Source: Litsea cubeba
Lineage: Eukaryota > Streptophyta > Magnoliopsida > Laurales > Lauraceae
Direction: 5' to 3'
DNA: 64,000 bases
NCBI GenBank assembly: GCA_012931725.1
Contig: CM022948.1
Span: 40,028,749 to 40,092,748 of the forward strand
A model generated the notes under the pieces. It saw nothing but the letters and a program-made list of their open reading frames with translations, ran no database searches and was not told where the DNA came from. The position numbers and the translations under genes were made by a program. Below are positions 10,516 through 21,211 of this stretch, piece after piece. Each line of letters begins with the position of its first letter. Positions within the stretch are counted from its first letter, which is position 1.

Positions 10516-11171
10516 ATGAGTCAAAGAAGGAACAAAAGGGAAAGGAACTCGAAGAAGTTTCTGCCTGCACTCACAGAATTGAAATTCATTGTAGATGACA
10601 TCAAAGATGACAATCCTATGCAGGATCAAAGAAACAATGATCTCATGATTAATTTGGAAGGTGTATCATGCATAACTCCTACAAAAGATCATCATTTAAA
10701 AGGAATATAAGATAAGGATACCGAATTAATCTGTACAAATGATATTCATGGAAACAATGTTAATCACAAGCCACAAAAGGTTGAGGAAGAACAGAGACAT
10801 GGAAACATTGAAGACTGTGATCCGATGGATATGATCATAATGTCACATTCAGAAAAGTCAACTAAATCATTAGAGAACAATTACATTATTCAGAAGGCAT
10901 CAAAAGAAGAACCACTAGTTGAAGTTCCCCACATTGATTTTATCTTTGGAGATCGACGATGGAAACTTGAAAATTGCACTTAGATATGGCAAATTCTATG
11001 GTTGACGATCTGATGGGCAAATCACACATCCAAATTAAGTGTAGGCATAAGAAGAAGCGATATCTCCAATCTACTTTTAAGTGGAAGAAGAGACTGCATC
11101 AAGCTTCGAATACATGTATAGTAAATGAAGATCGAAATTTAAAATCAGAAGTTTGTGCAATTAATTTTTGA
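10516..11171 (+). pseudogene. Remnant ORF, probably 3' internal part of an LTR element
   Basis: From an ATG at 10516 one frame runs through two stop codons (about 10708 and 10981) with lysine/asparagine/aspartate-rich sequence (MSQRRNKRERNSKK at the start, VEVPHIDFIFGDRRW near the end); an overlapping frame continues to 11171. I do not recognise a domain. Its position just upstream of an LTR-like block (11384-11782) suggests a decayed extra ORF or the end of a polyprotein. Confidence 0.3.
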
Positions 11172-11383
11172 TGTGGACATTTCCCGAACTTAGATGTCAA
11201 GTTCTCCTAAAGACTGGGAGAACTAATGCAGGCTAGGCTAGGTCGACTTTGATGGCAAAACCGTCCGATCTCCGATGCTACATGGATCACCGCTTCCGAC
11301 TTCCGGTGCATGAATCCAAATTTATATGAGTCTTATTAAGCTATTAACTTGCCACAGTCGAGTTTTTCCAAGCCGGAGAGAGT

Positions 11384-11782
11384 TGATGTAAACTGAACTA
11401 GGCCCAAAGGCCCATGATTGGCCCACGTTTGGATCCAACTGGTTCCAGACATACAGTTCCCATATTTCCTATTTGTAGCAATACTTTATTATTTCTCTAG
11501 ATCTTTATTGAGCAGTAGTTTCTAATTTTATTCCAAGTACAAAATTGTAATTAGATTAGGATTTGCAAGACTTTCCTAAAATGAGGAAAGACCAGGATTG
11601 AGTTGCAATGTTTTACGTTATGCTTATTTTCAATTAATCAAGTTTTCTATGAGTTTTCCTTCAATAATGGGGTATTTCCCATTGTCGTGAGTGTGCCCCG
11701 GTGGATGAATCCATCTCTAGATTCGATTAATCCCTTGGGAATTGATCTATTTTTTTTTTATCATGGATTTGGGACTGCATCA
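11384..11782 (+). mobile_element. Short LTR, about 399 bp
   Basis: The block opens with TGATGT after a purine-rich GCCGGAGAGAG stretch that could be a polypurine tract, and ends with GCATCA, giving TG...CA ends that are inverted copies (TGATG/CATCA). The start fits a 3' LTR preceded by its internal region. The partner LTR is not in the window, so the call rests on end structure alone. Confidence 0.45.
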
Positions 11783-12106
11783 AATATACTTTTACCCTAG
11801 AAAATGAAAACAATGACAAATAATGTTAACAATAAATGATAGAAAAATCACTGTGTTATGGAAACCATTTTCATTCTCCATAAAAAATTGTTTTCTTAAA
11901 CATACCCAACAAATTAAATAAAATTCAGGGTTTAGAGAAAAAGCCAAGCATTGCAATTGCAAACGAGTAGGAAGAGGAAAATTGAGAGGGATATAAATAA
12001 ATTAACTTATTGACAAACCCTAACTAACAATTCATCTTAAGTGTCGGATAAGTAAGCTTTTGAAAACAAAGGGGATATAGATCTTTATGCAGTAGAATTT
12101 TGAGTG

Positions 12107-12552
12107 AGAGAGAGAGGTCAACCCTTACCCTACCCCAGTGGCAGACACAAGATTTTCATTTGAGGGGCGTAGAAAAGTCAATATTATTTTGTTGTACTTT
12201 CTTTACACTACTAATGGAAAAGAGAAAATGTATTGCATTTAAATAGATACAAAATATTTAACTACATCAAATAAATACCATTCTTCTCATCAAAAATCAT
12301 AACTCAACTCTAAAATAAATTCCTTTTACAATTAATCAAACCATCAATAATCCAAAATTTACATATGTTAATTGAAATCAGAAAAACAATATAATCCAAA
12401 GTTCACATAAAATCCAAAGTTCATATAAAATTTTCATCTCAAAATCAGAAAAGAAGAAACTATCTAAGAGAGAGAGAGGTCAACCCTTACCCTACCCCAG
12501 TGGCAGACACAAGATTTTCATTTGAGGGGCGTAGAAAAGTCAATATTATTTT
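12107..12552. repeat. 85-bp direct repeats around a 275-bp AT-rich segment
   Basis: The block GAGAGAGGTCAACCCTTACC continuing through GTGGCAGACACAAGATTTTC and GAGGGGCGTAGAAAAGTC occurs at about 12107-12191 and 12467-12552 and is almost identical. The CAGTGGCAGACACAAGATTTT part resembles the CAGGGGCGGACCCAGA end of the hAT-type MITE at 30.7 kb, so this may be a duplicated MITE end. Confidence 0.75.
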
Positions 12553-12681
12553 GTACAAATTAATATCATCAAGAAAAATTGAACTCAGTCCAAGAACTAG
12601 AACTAGAACAAATTATATGAGGAGAATGAGACAATTTAGAAAAATCCCACCCATCAAAATAATCACAATTCACAATAGAGA

Positions 12682-12778
12682 AGATGCCTGATCTCCCCAT
12701 CCATCAAATGATCTGAACTGAAATAATGTTGGATGCTTGATGTCCCCACCCATCAAATGATCTGAACCGAGAATATGG
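12682..12778. repeat. 49-bp imperfect tandem duplication
   Basis: Two copies of GATGCYTGATSTCCCCAYCC followed by ATCAAATGATCTGAAC lie head to tail. No function is seen. Confidence 0.85.
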
Positions 12779-13254
12779 TAATTAATCTAAAGAACCACTT
12801 CTAGGATCTCTTTCATCTACTCGTTTTCCCCAAATTAGTTGCCCTAGACGATTTGGATCTTAAAAATGAGAAATTCTTTCTTTGTTTCAAATAGCATCTT
12901 CATACCTGCCCTGCCAAATGACGGATCGTTTCTCTTCTCATATCTTCATTTATGTTGTTCTCTAGTGATGTTTGCTTCGTTCCGATCCTTTTTCCAGAAA
13001 GATGGAGATGGGAGATGGGAGATGGGCGATGGGAAGAAATAATAGGGTTATTATAATAAACGGGTCTTTTTTTCCTGCTGAACTGCAAGTCCGACGCGAC
13101 GCCTATGGGCTTATTGAAGAACTTACGCGTTTTATTGCCAACGTGGAAAAAAAAAGTGACCGCGGTGTTTGGTTTTTAGATAGTGGCCGTAGTAATAATA
13201 GTCAGGGGCGTTTTTAGAGCTTTATCAAAGCATGACTTTGTTGGTATGATATGT
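12779..13254. other. No supported gene
   Basis: A plus-strand frame of 81 codons (12972-13217) resembles nothing known. The sequence includes GGAGATG tandem words near 13001-13031. Confidence 0.35.
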
Positions 13255-13390
13255 CTAATTTATCTTTTTTTTTTTTTAAATTATATCACATGATTGATGG
13301 GATATTTTTTTATTAATAATGATATATTTAATTTATTATTTTTTTAAATCATATCTCATGAATGTTCGGATATCCCATTAATAATGGTCA
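13255..13390. repeat. Imperfect 66-bp tandem duplication, AT-rich
   Basis: Two copies of AATTTAT, a T run, AAATYATATC, CATGAWTG and ATTAATAATG. It borders the minisatellite to the right. Confidence 0.7.
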
Positions 13391-13424
13391 ACTATCACTT
13401 ATTTGGCCACGATCAATTTCAAAT

Positions 13425-14045
13425 AAATTCAAAAAACACACATATAAATTTCAAAATAATGCAAATAAATTTAAAAAAATACAATAATTTCAAAAAACGC
13501 AATAAATTAAAAATAATAATAAATTTCAAAAGAGCCAAATAAATTTCAAAAAAATGTAAATAAATTTCAAAAGCCATAAATAAAATTAAAAAATGCAAAT
13601 AAATTTAAAAAATGAAAATATATTTGCCAAAACTGAAATAACCTAATTTTCCAAATTAGAGAAAAATCTGGCAAAAACTCAAGTATTTTTTGTTAAAAAA
13701 CTCAGTTAAATTTATTTCAAAAAATACAAATAAAATCCAAATACAGAAATAGATCTAAAAAAATGGAAATAAATTTTTCAAAACTTAGATAGATTTGTCC
13801 AGAACTCCGTATAAATGTGTTTCAGAACTTAGATAAATTAGCCCAAAACTCAGATAGATTCGTCCAGAACTCATATAAATATATTTCAAAACTCAGATAA
13901 ATTTGCACAAAACTCAAATAAATTTGATAAAAAATAAAAAACTCAGATAAATTTGACAAAAACTCATAAATTTGTCAAAAACTCAGATAAGTTTAACAAA
14001 AACTTAGATAATTTTAACAAAAACTCAAATAAGTTTCATAAACCA
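13425..14045. repeat. AT-rich degenerate minisatellite
   Basis: About 620 bp is built from short degenerate units, first of the type GCAAATAAATTTCAAAAAA, then of the type AAAACTCAGATAAATTTG, both about 16-20 bp. There is no long open frame. The change of unit type about halfway suggests two expansion events. Confidence 0.8.
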
Positions 14046-15240
14046 GAACATCAGCATGTTACTGGCTGGGCTTTCTGCTTCACGGGTCAGGCTGAACTGA
14101 CCCGAACCTAAACCTGGCCTGGCCTGGCAACCGAACTGTTATGCCCATCGTCGCCGGAACCGGAGAAGGGAATCATCGCAGGTTTTGCTCTGCCATCGTG
14201 CCATGCCGCAAGTCGCCGGAGACTCTCTTTGTCGTCATCGTCGCCTCTTGTCAGAAGTGCTTCAGCGTTGTCGGAGAAGACAACCACAAAAAAAGCAGAG
14301 ACAGGGAAATCTAGATTAATGTTGCAGCGAAATAGACTTGGGTTCTTAGGATCGCACGGTCCCTGAGAAGAAGATCGGAGCCGTCTCACCGCGGTCGGAG
14401 CTAGTTGCCGCTGCAGCCTTCCCCCGCGCCGCCGCTTTCATCGAAGAATGGGAGGAGAAGAAGTCTTGTAGCAGAGTCCATGTCCTGTAGCAGAGAACAC
14501 AAATCGAGTCGGAGAAGAAGATTTCCTCTCCGGCAACCCGATCTGGTTGTTGTTCTAGATCGGACCGGAGAAGACGACCGGAGAAGGACAGTGGTGTTTT
14601 AGATTTGTCTATGTCCGGATTGAAGAAGAAAAAGAGGGAGAATGGAAGATTTAAAATTTTAAATTTTAAGATTTTATGCCTAATCAGTTGAAATGGCAAA
14701 TCAATCATGTAAATATATAAGGTGGCGTATCTAAGGACCTATCGCCATGAGGTGGTGTATCTATGGACCTTTCGTTGAAATATGCCCAAGCTGCATGGAC
14801 TACAAGCCTTAGAGGAAAAGTTGATGGACTGGAGGCCTTACAAGACTTCTATGAGGGACCTTTAGCTAATTATCTCTAATAATTATAGAAAGGAAGCTTA
14901 TGTTATTATTTTTTTATTACAGTAATATCATCATGTGAAATGACTAAAATGGACATCTCCCATCCAAAATTAAAAGTTAACTTTCTCTTCCCACACAACA
15001 CTTATCTCTCCCATTCCGATCTTCCCACACAGCACTCATCTCCCCTTCCTTCTTCCTTTTTCCTCCATCATCAATCTTCCTCCATCTATAGTTCTAACCA
15101 CTCAACACATTCTATGCTATTGTACCACTCTTCACTCTCATTAGAGTATTGTACCACTATCCACTATCACAGTGTTCTTCCTCTTGCTCCCATCAAACTC
15201 AAGCACCATTTTTTGTAGTTCTCTCGAACCAAACATTGCA
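14046..15240. other. GC-richer stretch then AT-rich leader-like sequence, no firm gene
   Basis: 14100-14620 is rich in CCGG and GGAGAAG words with overlapping open frames on both strands (for example 14108-14389 minus). None has a recognisable motif. 14930-15220 is C/T-rich and precedes the MULE reading frame, so it may be that element's 5' leader. Confidence 0.3.
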
Positions 15241-17270
15241 ATGGAGAAGGAAATCGTGCCTTTGATTCATAATAGCAGTGAAAATGTCAGTTTTGTTGAT
15301 TATTTGAGTTTTCTCACCATTTATTTTGAGTTCTGAATGGGAAGTGTTAGCGTTCTATTCGGCTTGGTAGGGCCAAATATATTTATAATGTGCACTCATA
15401 CGATACCGAACATATAAATTTTTTTCAGGATATAATAACCGGTCATTATCGAAATGTTCGGGACTTTTTAACTGAGCATTTTTCTTTTTGTACAGGAATT
15501 GGTAATCGAACATTTCTAATTCGTTCGGATATACTATGTCGAACATTTGTAGTTTGTTCAGCAATATTTTTTCAAACGGTTATGAGAATTTCGTAGTTCT
15601 TTTTTTTTTCTCATTACAGTTCTCCATTGAAGAAGGTCGAGTTCAGTCAGCCTGTTTAATGGACTTTACAAATTGTTTACCACCGAAGAAGTAAGACATA
15701 TATTAAATTATTATTTGAATAAATATTATGTGTTACTAATGTCTTATCCAATGGTTATGTGTATATTTCACAGTCAAGATGCATTAATCAACTGGGCTCG
15801 TGATGTGAGTAAAAGAAACGGTTTTGTCATTGTCATAAAGGTATCAAATGTTGTAAGGCCTGGAATAAAACCTAGAGTTGTCCTAGCATGCGAGAGAAGA
15901 GGACATTACAAGCATGGTAAGACCAATGATGAGGTGCATACTAAGAAGAAGATCAAGCAAACAGGGTCGAAGAAATGTGGATGCCCTTTTACATTAAAGG
16001 GCAAAAAGTTGGACACTTTTGATGATTGAGTGTTGGAGTTGCATGTGGTATACATAATTATTCTGCAGCAGAGTATTTAGAAGGTCATTCATTCGCAGTG
16101 AGATTAACAAAGGAGGAAACAAAATTGATGGTTGATATGTCTAAGAGCATGGTATGACCGAAATATATTTTGGTTACATTAAAACAAAGAAGTGAGTTAA
16201 ATGTAACCACAATGAATATTATTTACAATACACGTTATAGGAACAAAGCTGTGAGTGAGGTGGGAGGACACAAATGTAACAACTCTTAAAAAAGTTGGTA
16301 GAGCATAAGTACATTAAATGGCATAGGATCTGTGAGGATAGTGAGATTGCCACTGATTTGGTTTGGGCGCATCCAACCAGCTTACACTTGTTGCACGCAT
16401 TTTCTCATATCTTAATAATGGATTGCACTTATAAGACCAATCGGTATCGCATGCCCTTATCGGAGATTGTCGAGGTGACTTCAACATATATGACTTTCTC
16501 TGTGTGCTTTGCTTACATGGAAGCTGAACGCGAAGGTAACTATGCATGGGCTTTGAGTGTATTACGTTCTGGTGATGGTGGTCTTCCTAATGTTATTGTT
16601 ACAGACAAAGAATTATCACTCATGAAATCCACCAACAATGTATTCCCTAATACAATGCATTTATTATGCAAATGGCATATAAATAAGAATGTCTTAGCGA
16701 AAATGTAAGAAAATGTTTGAAACAAAGGATAAGTGTGATAGATTCACATTATATTGGAATATGTTGGTTCATTCTTCCATAGAAGAATAGTATATTGATC
16801 AACTGCGTAAGCTAAATCAAGAGTTCAATACGTATCCTTCGGCACTTCAGTACGTCAAATGTAGTTGGTTAGACAGTTACAAGGAAAGATTTGTCTCTGC
16901 ATAGGCAGATAAATGCATGCATTTTGGAAATACTACAACAAATAGGTATGCCTTATACGTTGATTAGTTGAATTGATACTTTATGTGTAGCGTATTTATA
17001 AAGCGATGCATCATTAACTCCTATGTTTTTTTTTAATAGGGCCGAGTCTTCACATGCACAGTTGAAGAGACAACTTGGATCAAATCATGATATTTTTTAG
17101 TCTAATTGGGCAAAGATCCACATTTTGCTTAAATTACAACATACAAGTATTAAAGCCTCATCCGAAAAGAGCAAGACAATCGTGCAACACAGTTTCAAGC
17201 CCTCTGAATTTAAGGAGCTTCGTGGGAACATCTTAAGAACTGCATTGGAAAAAATATTGGCTGTGTGTAG
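15241..17270 (+). pseudogene. Degenerate MULE (Mutator-like) transposase gene
   Basis: The gene encoded a Mutator-like transposase. An ATG at 15241 (MEKEIVPLIHN) may be its start. A FAR1-like zinc/DNA-binding segment follows at about 15776-16030 (NGFVIVIKVS, VLACERRGHYKHGK, KKCGCPFTLKG). The MULE catalytic core is at 16295-16708 (HILIMDCTYKTNRYRMPL, YMTFSVCF, VIVTDKELSL, HLLCKWHINKNV), showing the first and second acidic motifs and the C-x2-H motif. A C-terminal part lies at 17040-17270 (AESSHAQLKRQLG, VQHSFKPSEFKEL). In-frame stops and frame changes break it at about 16028, 16290, 16708 and 17098. A GT-AG intron joins the last parts. Terminal inverted repeats were not identified. A FAR1-family host gene is less likely given the decay and setting. 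Confidence 0.85.
16946..17039 (+). other. 94-bp GT-AG intron in the MULE transposase
   Basis: The donor AATAG|GTATGCC and the acceptor TTTTTTTTAATAG|GGCC bring the TTTNR codons directly onto AESSHAQLK, restoring the expected transposase sequence across the junction. Confidence 0.8.
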
Positions 17271-17484
17271 AAGATGAATGTCGGTCCCTTCCCTTGGTGT
17301 GTGTAGAAGAGGCATCAGTGAAGAGAGTTGTGGGTAGAGAGGAGAGGAGGTTTAAATGGAAATAGGTAGTTTTGGTATATTGGGGGGTGCAGAAAGTAAA
17401 ATATAAAAAATTCAAATTTTATACATGGGTGTGGAGAGAAATTCGGTGGGAAGAGTAAAACTTGTGGCGCCAACAGAAGCTCCC
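17271..17484. other. Junction between MULE and Copia E
   Basis: Contains a small tandem echo (GTGTGTAGAAGA twice) and no coding signal. The right end of the MULE and the left end of the surviving Copia E sequence are both lost here. Confidence 0.4.
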
Positions 17485-17645
17485 TTATAAAAGACTTATT
17501 TCTTCACCTTTATGAATCTGTGAAGATGAATGTTAGATTGGGAGATGACAAACAAGTGCAAGTAGAAGGTAAAGGAACAGTTGCGGTAATGACTAAATTT
17601 GATAAGGAAAAGTATATTGATAATGTTTTGTATATTCTTGATTTA
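17485..17645 (+). pseudogene. Copia E polyprotein, piece 1 (after protease)
   Basis: Translation gives the stretch just after the aspartic protease of a Copia polyprotein: MNVRLGDDKQVQVEGKGT, AVMTKFDKEKYIDNVLYILDL. It is cut at 17645 by the PIF/Harbinger-like element and continues at 18975 (HNLLNIGQLIQRGY), where the protein sense joins up. Confidence 0.8.
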
Positions 17646-18971
17646 GGGCTTGTTTGGTAAATATAATCTAATTAATAAGAATTTGATTCAATCAAGATCT
17701 ATTTTTAAGTTCTAATTTGAAATTAGACTGTTTGGTATAATTATAAATAAAAAAAACTCTTATTTTATAATAGAGTGTTTGATAAACATCCAAATGAGAG
17801 CTTATTAGAGGGGCATTTGAATGTCAATTTTTTTTTCAAGAATGATTTTGACTAGAAAGAATCATGCCAATTTCCTTTTTTTTAACTTAATGACTTGAAG
17901 ACATGCACCCCCTTCTTGGAAGCCCAGGTCCCACCTAGCTAATCCATGCAATATTACCTTAGTAATGGATTTATCTTTTTTAAACCTTTTGATAAGCAAC
18001 AGTGCTAGAATTTTTATAAGCTTTTATTGTACTAGTGCATACTACCCATGTCAATACGACTCAATTAAGTAAGTTTTCATTGTATAGTAGCAGCAGCCAG
18101 CATCGAGCTTCATATAATGAAGAAACCGATCCAATAGATGTGGTAGTTGTTCTGCTGTTGTAGCTGTTTGTTTCAATGAATTGTTTTATTTCAATGAATT
18201 GTTTTAAGGCATGGAAGGGAGACAATGGAGTCAGTTTGTCATTTAGGTACTTTACTGCAATAGGGTTCAAGAATAGGCAAATCAGAGCACATTGACTAGT
18301 GATCTGTATTTATTACATGTAATCATAGAAGCTATTTCTTGTATGCATAAATAAGATGTTAAATAACTATCTGATAGCCAAAAGCAAGGGCCAAGAAATA
18401 ATAATGCATTAGAGGAGTGACAGAACGCTCATTTAAGGGTAAAAACATCTTTCAAGAAAGATAAACTGATCGAGACATTTCATCAAACACTTTGTAGGCA
18501 CGTGAGATTGAATTCAATCTTCTACCTTTTAGTATTGGGGGTTTGTTTTCTAAATTCATAGGATCTCTACTAGGTTCAATGGAAAAGAAAACCAATATAT
18601 CTAAAATTCTTGGAAGAGAAGAGACGTGGAACTTTTGGATTAAAAGATCAAACGAGTTAGATCACAGCCCTCCAACATTCATTAGTGATGGCAAGAGAGA
18701 AATATCAAAGAAGAAAAGTTGTCATTAATAGCATAGGTACGTACCTGCCTGTAATTACCGTCATCCCGTGTTTCTCCTCTTTTATTAGGAGAAAAAGGTC
18801 CAAAAATATAAGCTACTCTTGTCAGTTTATATTTTAGGGGTTAAAAACTCAAATTACCAATAATAAGCTCTAAATTTAAAATGTAATTAGAAATTTGTCA
18901 AACACTCTAAACTATTAATAAGTTCTAAATCATTGAAAAAGAACTTATTTTTAGAGTTACCAAATCGGGCC
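17646..18971. mobile_element. PIF/Harbinger-like non-autonomous element, 1326 bp
   Basis: Ends GGGCTTGTTTGGTAA and (reverse complement of the right end) GGCCCGATTTGGTAA form imperfect terminal inverted repeats. A 3-bp TTA target duplication is present at 17643-17645 and 18972-18974. TTA targets and GG..TTTGGTAA ends are typical of Tourist/PIF-Harbinger elements. It sits inside Copia E coding sequence, which confirms its borders. No transposase is visible; the inner ORFs (18061-18270 minus, 18543-18728 plus) are not recognised. Confidence 0.85.
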
Positions 18972-18974
18972 TTA

Positions 18975-19466
18975 GCTCATAACTTGCTGAATATTGGACA
19001 ATTGATTCAAAGAGGTTATTCGATTTTATTTTATCATGATATATGTGAAATTCATAATTCAAGATATATGTGAAATTCATAATTCAAAGCCTGAATCAAT
19101 TGTCATAAAGGTGAAAATGACTGGAAATAAAATGTTTCCTCTTGAGTTTTCGTGCCTTGAAGATAGTGCATTAATTGTTAATATAGAGAATGAGTCCTAC
19201 TTGTGGCATTTATGGTATGGTCATTTGCATTTTATTAGGTTGAAATTACTAAATCAGAAGAAAATGGTTGTTGAATTACCTTCAATTAATCATGCCAGTA
19301 AAGTTAGTGAAGGTTGTTTGTATGGAAAGCAGCAATGGTCATCTTTTCTTGTAGGAAAGTCTTGGAGAGCCAAAGTTCCCCTTGACTTGAGTCATGCTGA
19401 TATTAGTGAAAAAATACAGACTGAATCTTTGAACAAAAGCAAGTACTTTCTACTTTTTATAAATGA
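18975..19466 (+). pseudogene. Copia E polyprotein, piece 2 (GAG-pre-integrase and start of integrase)
   Basis: Reads LAHNLLNIGQLIQRGYS, then the pre-integrase segment LWHLWYGHLHF, EGCLYGKQQ (a decayed zinc-binding C-x2-C region) and the integrase start KYFLLFIN. A 25-bp tandem duplication at 19038-19087 shifts the frame. The piece stops at 19466 where a palindromic repeat has inserted, with resumption at 20134. Confidence 0.85.
19038..19087 (+). repeat. 25-bp tandem duplication inside Copia E
   Basis: Two perfect copies of a 25-bp unit, GATATATGTGAAATTCATAA plus TTCAA. It disrupts the Copia frame (25 is not a multiple of three). Confidence 0.9.
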
Positions 19467-20133
19467 GTCCCAGGAGTGTACACGGATCGGATTGGTAAGG
19501 ATTAGGCCAAATCCTTTACCTATGGATTTAAAGATTTGAAATCAGTCACCAATCTGTGGTCGTTAAAAACTGATCTGATCCGTTCCGTGGACGACCGGAT
19601 CAGATCGGTTTAATCCGTACGTTCAATCTGTTGAATCTAATGTTAAAGCAAGAGATCAAACATGTTGTAAAGAGTTTCAGCATACGAGCTAACAATCCAC
19701 AAAAAAAAAAATTACAAATATATTTTTTTTATCCCAAAAACTACCCAATTGATCAATACAAAGAGCTGTTTTTATATGCATTACAACTAAAAGAGATCTA
19801 ATCAACAAAGAAAGGCAAACATGTTGTCAAATTCATAAAAATCACACTCCATCTATTGAAACCTTGAACTCTTATATTTTGACCATTGAAGTTTTTTCTT
19901 CTTTTATATTTAGACCTCTTAACTTATATTTAGACCATTTAAGTTTCTTTGATTTATATTTAATGTCAACGGATCGGATATGATTGAATCCGCGGATTGA
20001 GGGTGAAATTCATCACCGATCCATTGTATGGATTACAAGATTTTCAATATGTTTATCTTCGGTTCGGTTAAAAATCCGAGGATCGGATCGAATCGGATCG
20101 GTTTTATGGATCGGCGCATTTTTTGTGCAACCC
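19467..20133. mobile_element. 667-bp non-coding palindromic element with GGATCGGAT-rich ends
   Basis: The left end AGGAGTGTACACGGATCGG and the reverse complement of the right end (AGGGTTGCACAAAA...GCCGATCC) are loosely inverted. Both end regions are full of CGGATCGGAT and GATCCG words, and the centre is AT-rich. A 9-bp duplication TATAAATGA flanks it at 19458-19466 and 20134-20142, which points to an 8-9-bp-target superfamily such as hAT or Mutator. It interrupts Copia E integrase between FIN and NDY. Confidence 0.8.
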
Positions 20134-20142
20134 TATAAATGA

Positions 20143-20970
20143 CTACAATCCATGAGTTGGGCTACTTTTAAGAGAAAAATATGAAACTTCTTATAAGTTT
20201 CAAAATTTTAAGGCTAAAATTGAAAAAGAGAGTGGGGATTTAATAAAAACTTTGCTCACTATAGAGGGGGATAATTTCTTTCTACTGAATTCACTTCTTT
20301 TTGTGTGGAACGTGGAATTTGTAGGCATCTCACAACAAAATACGCACCCAATCAAAATGGTGTTGTGGAGAAAAAGAAAAGGACTATTGTTGAGATAACA
20401 ATGAGCTCGCTCAAAGCGGAAAATCTTCCAAATTTTCTTTGGATAAGAGCAGTAGCAACTTCTGTTTTTCTCCTCAATATTAGATAGCCAATAAAAGATA
20501 TTCAAAATATGACACCATATGAAGGTTGACATGGAAGAAAGACCGAAGAAAGCCATTTGAAAGTTTTTGGATGTGTTTCCAATTAATGTATGAATTCTAA
20601 AGTTCATCAAAAGCTGGATGACAAAAGTGAGAAATGCATTTTCATCGGGCATGGCACTGAGTCAAAAAGGATATATATTATCCTTTTAATTCTATTGTTC
20701 ATTAGTTGTGATGTTGTTTTTGATGAAAAAGGTTGTTGGAATTGGAATGTTAATTAACTGGTTCCATTCATGATGGATGAAATGATTCTGATACATTCGA
20801 CTTTAGCTATGGCAAACTTGGTGCTCCAGACCTCTAGCTCTTCAATAGAGACTTCAACGGAGCAAAGTAGTGGAGAGTCATCCAGCTCGAGAGTCATCCA
20901 GCTCATCATCTTCAGACGATACTCCTAGAAAGAAGATCTCTGAAGTGAAATTTATGAATCATGTGATTTT
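20143..20970 (+). pseudogene. Copia E polyprotein, piece 3 (integrase core and C-terminus)
   Basis: Carries the rest of the integrase: KIEKESGDLIKTL, then after frame changes APNQNGVVEKKKRTIVE with the catalytic glutamate, LKVFGCVSN and KCIFIGHG, and a serine-rich linker (TEQSSGESSSS). Several stops and frameshifts are present. It ends at the CCCTT target site of the solo LTR at 20976. Confidence 0.85.
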
Positions 20971-21211
20971 CCCTTTGTTGGATTGTATGTCCTCAATCCA
21001 ATGGATGATGTAAATAAATTAATTTATTCCCTTAATTGAATTTATATTTTTATATTTTATTTATGTGATGAATGATATTTAATTATGATTACACAATAAC
21101 TCATACAAAATGACATGATGGTTCATGATATGAACTAGAGCCCACAAGTATATTAGATGTAATCTATGTGTGTGGATGAGATTCACATATAAAAGATATG
21201 GATCACAATCT

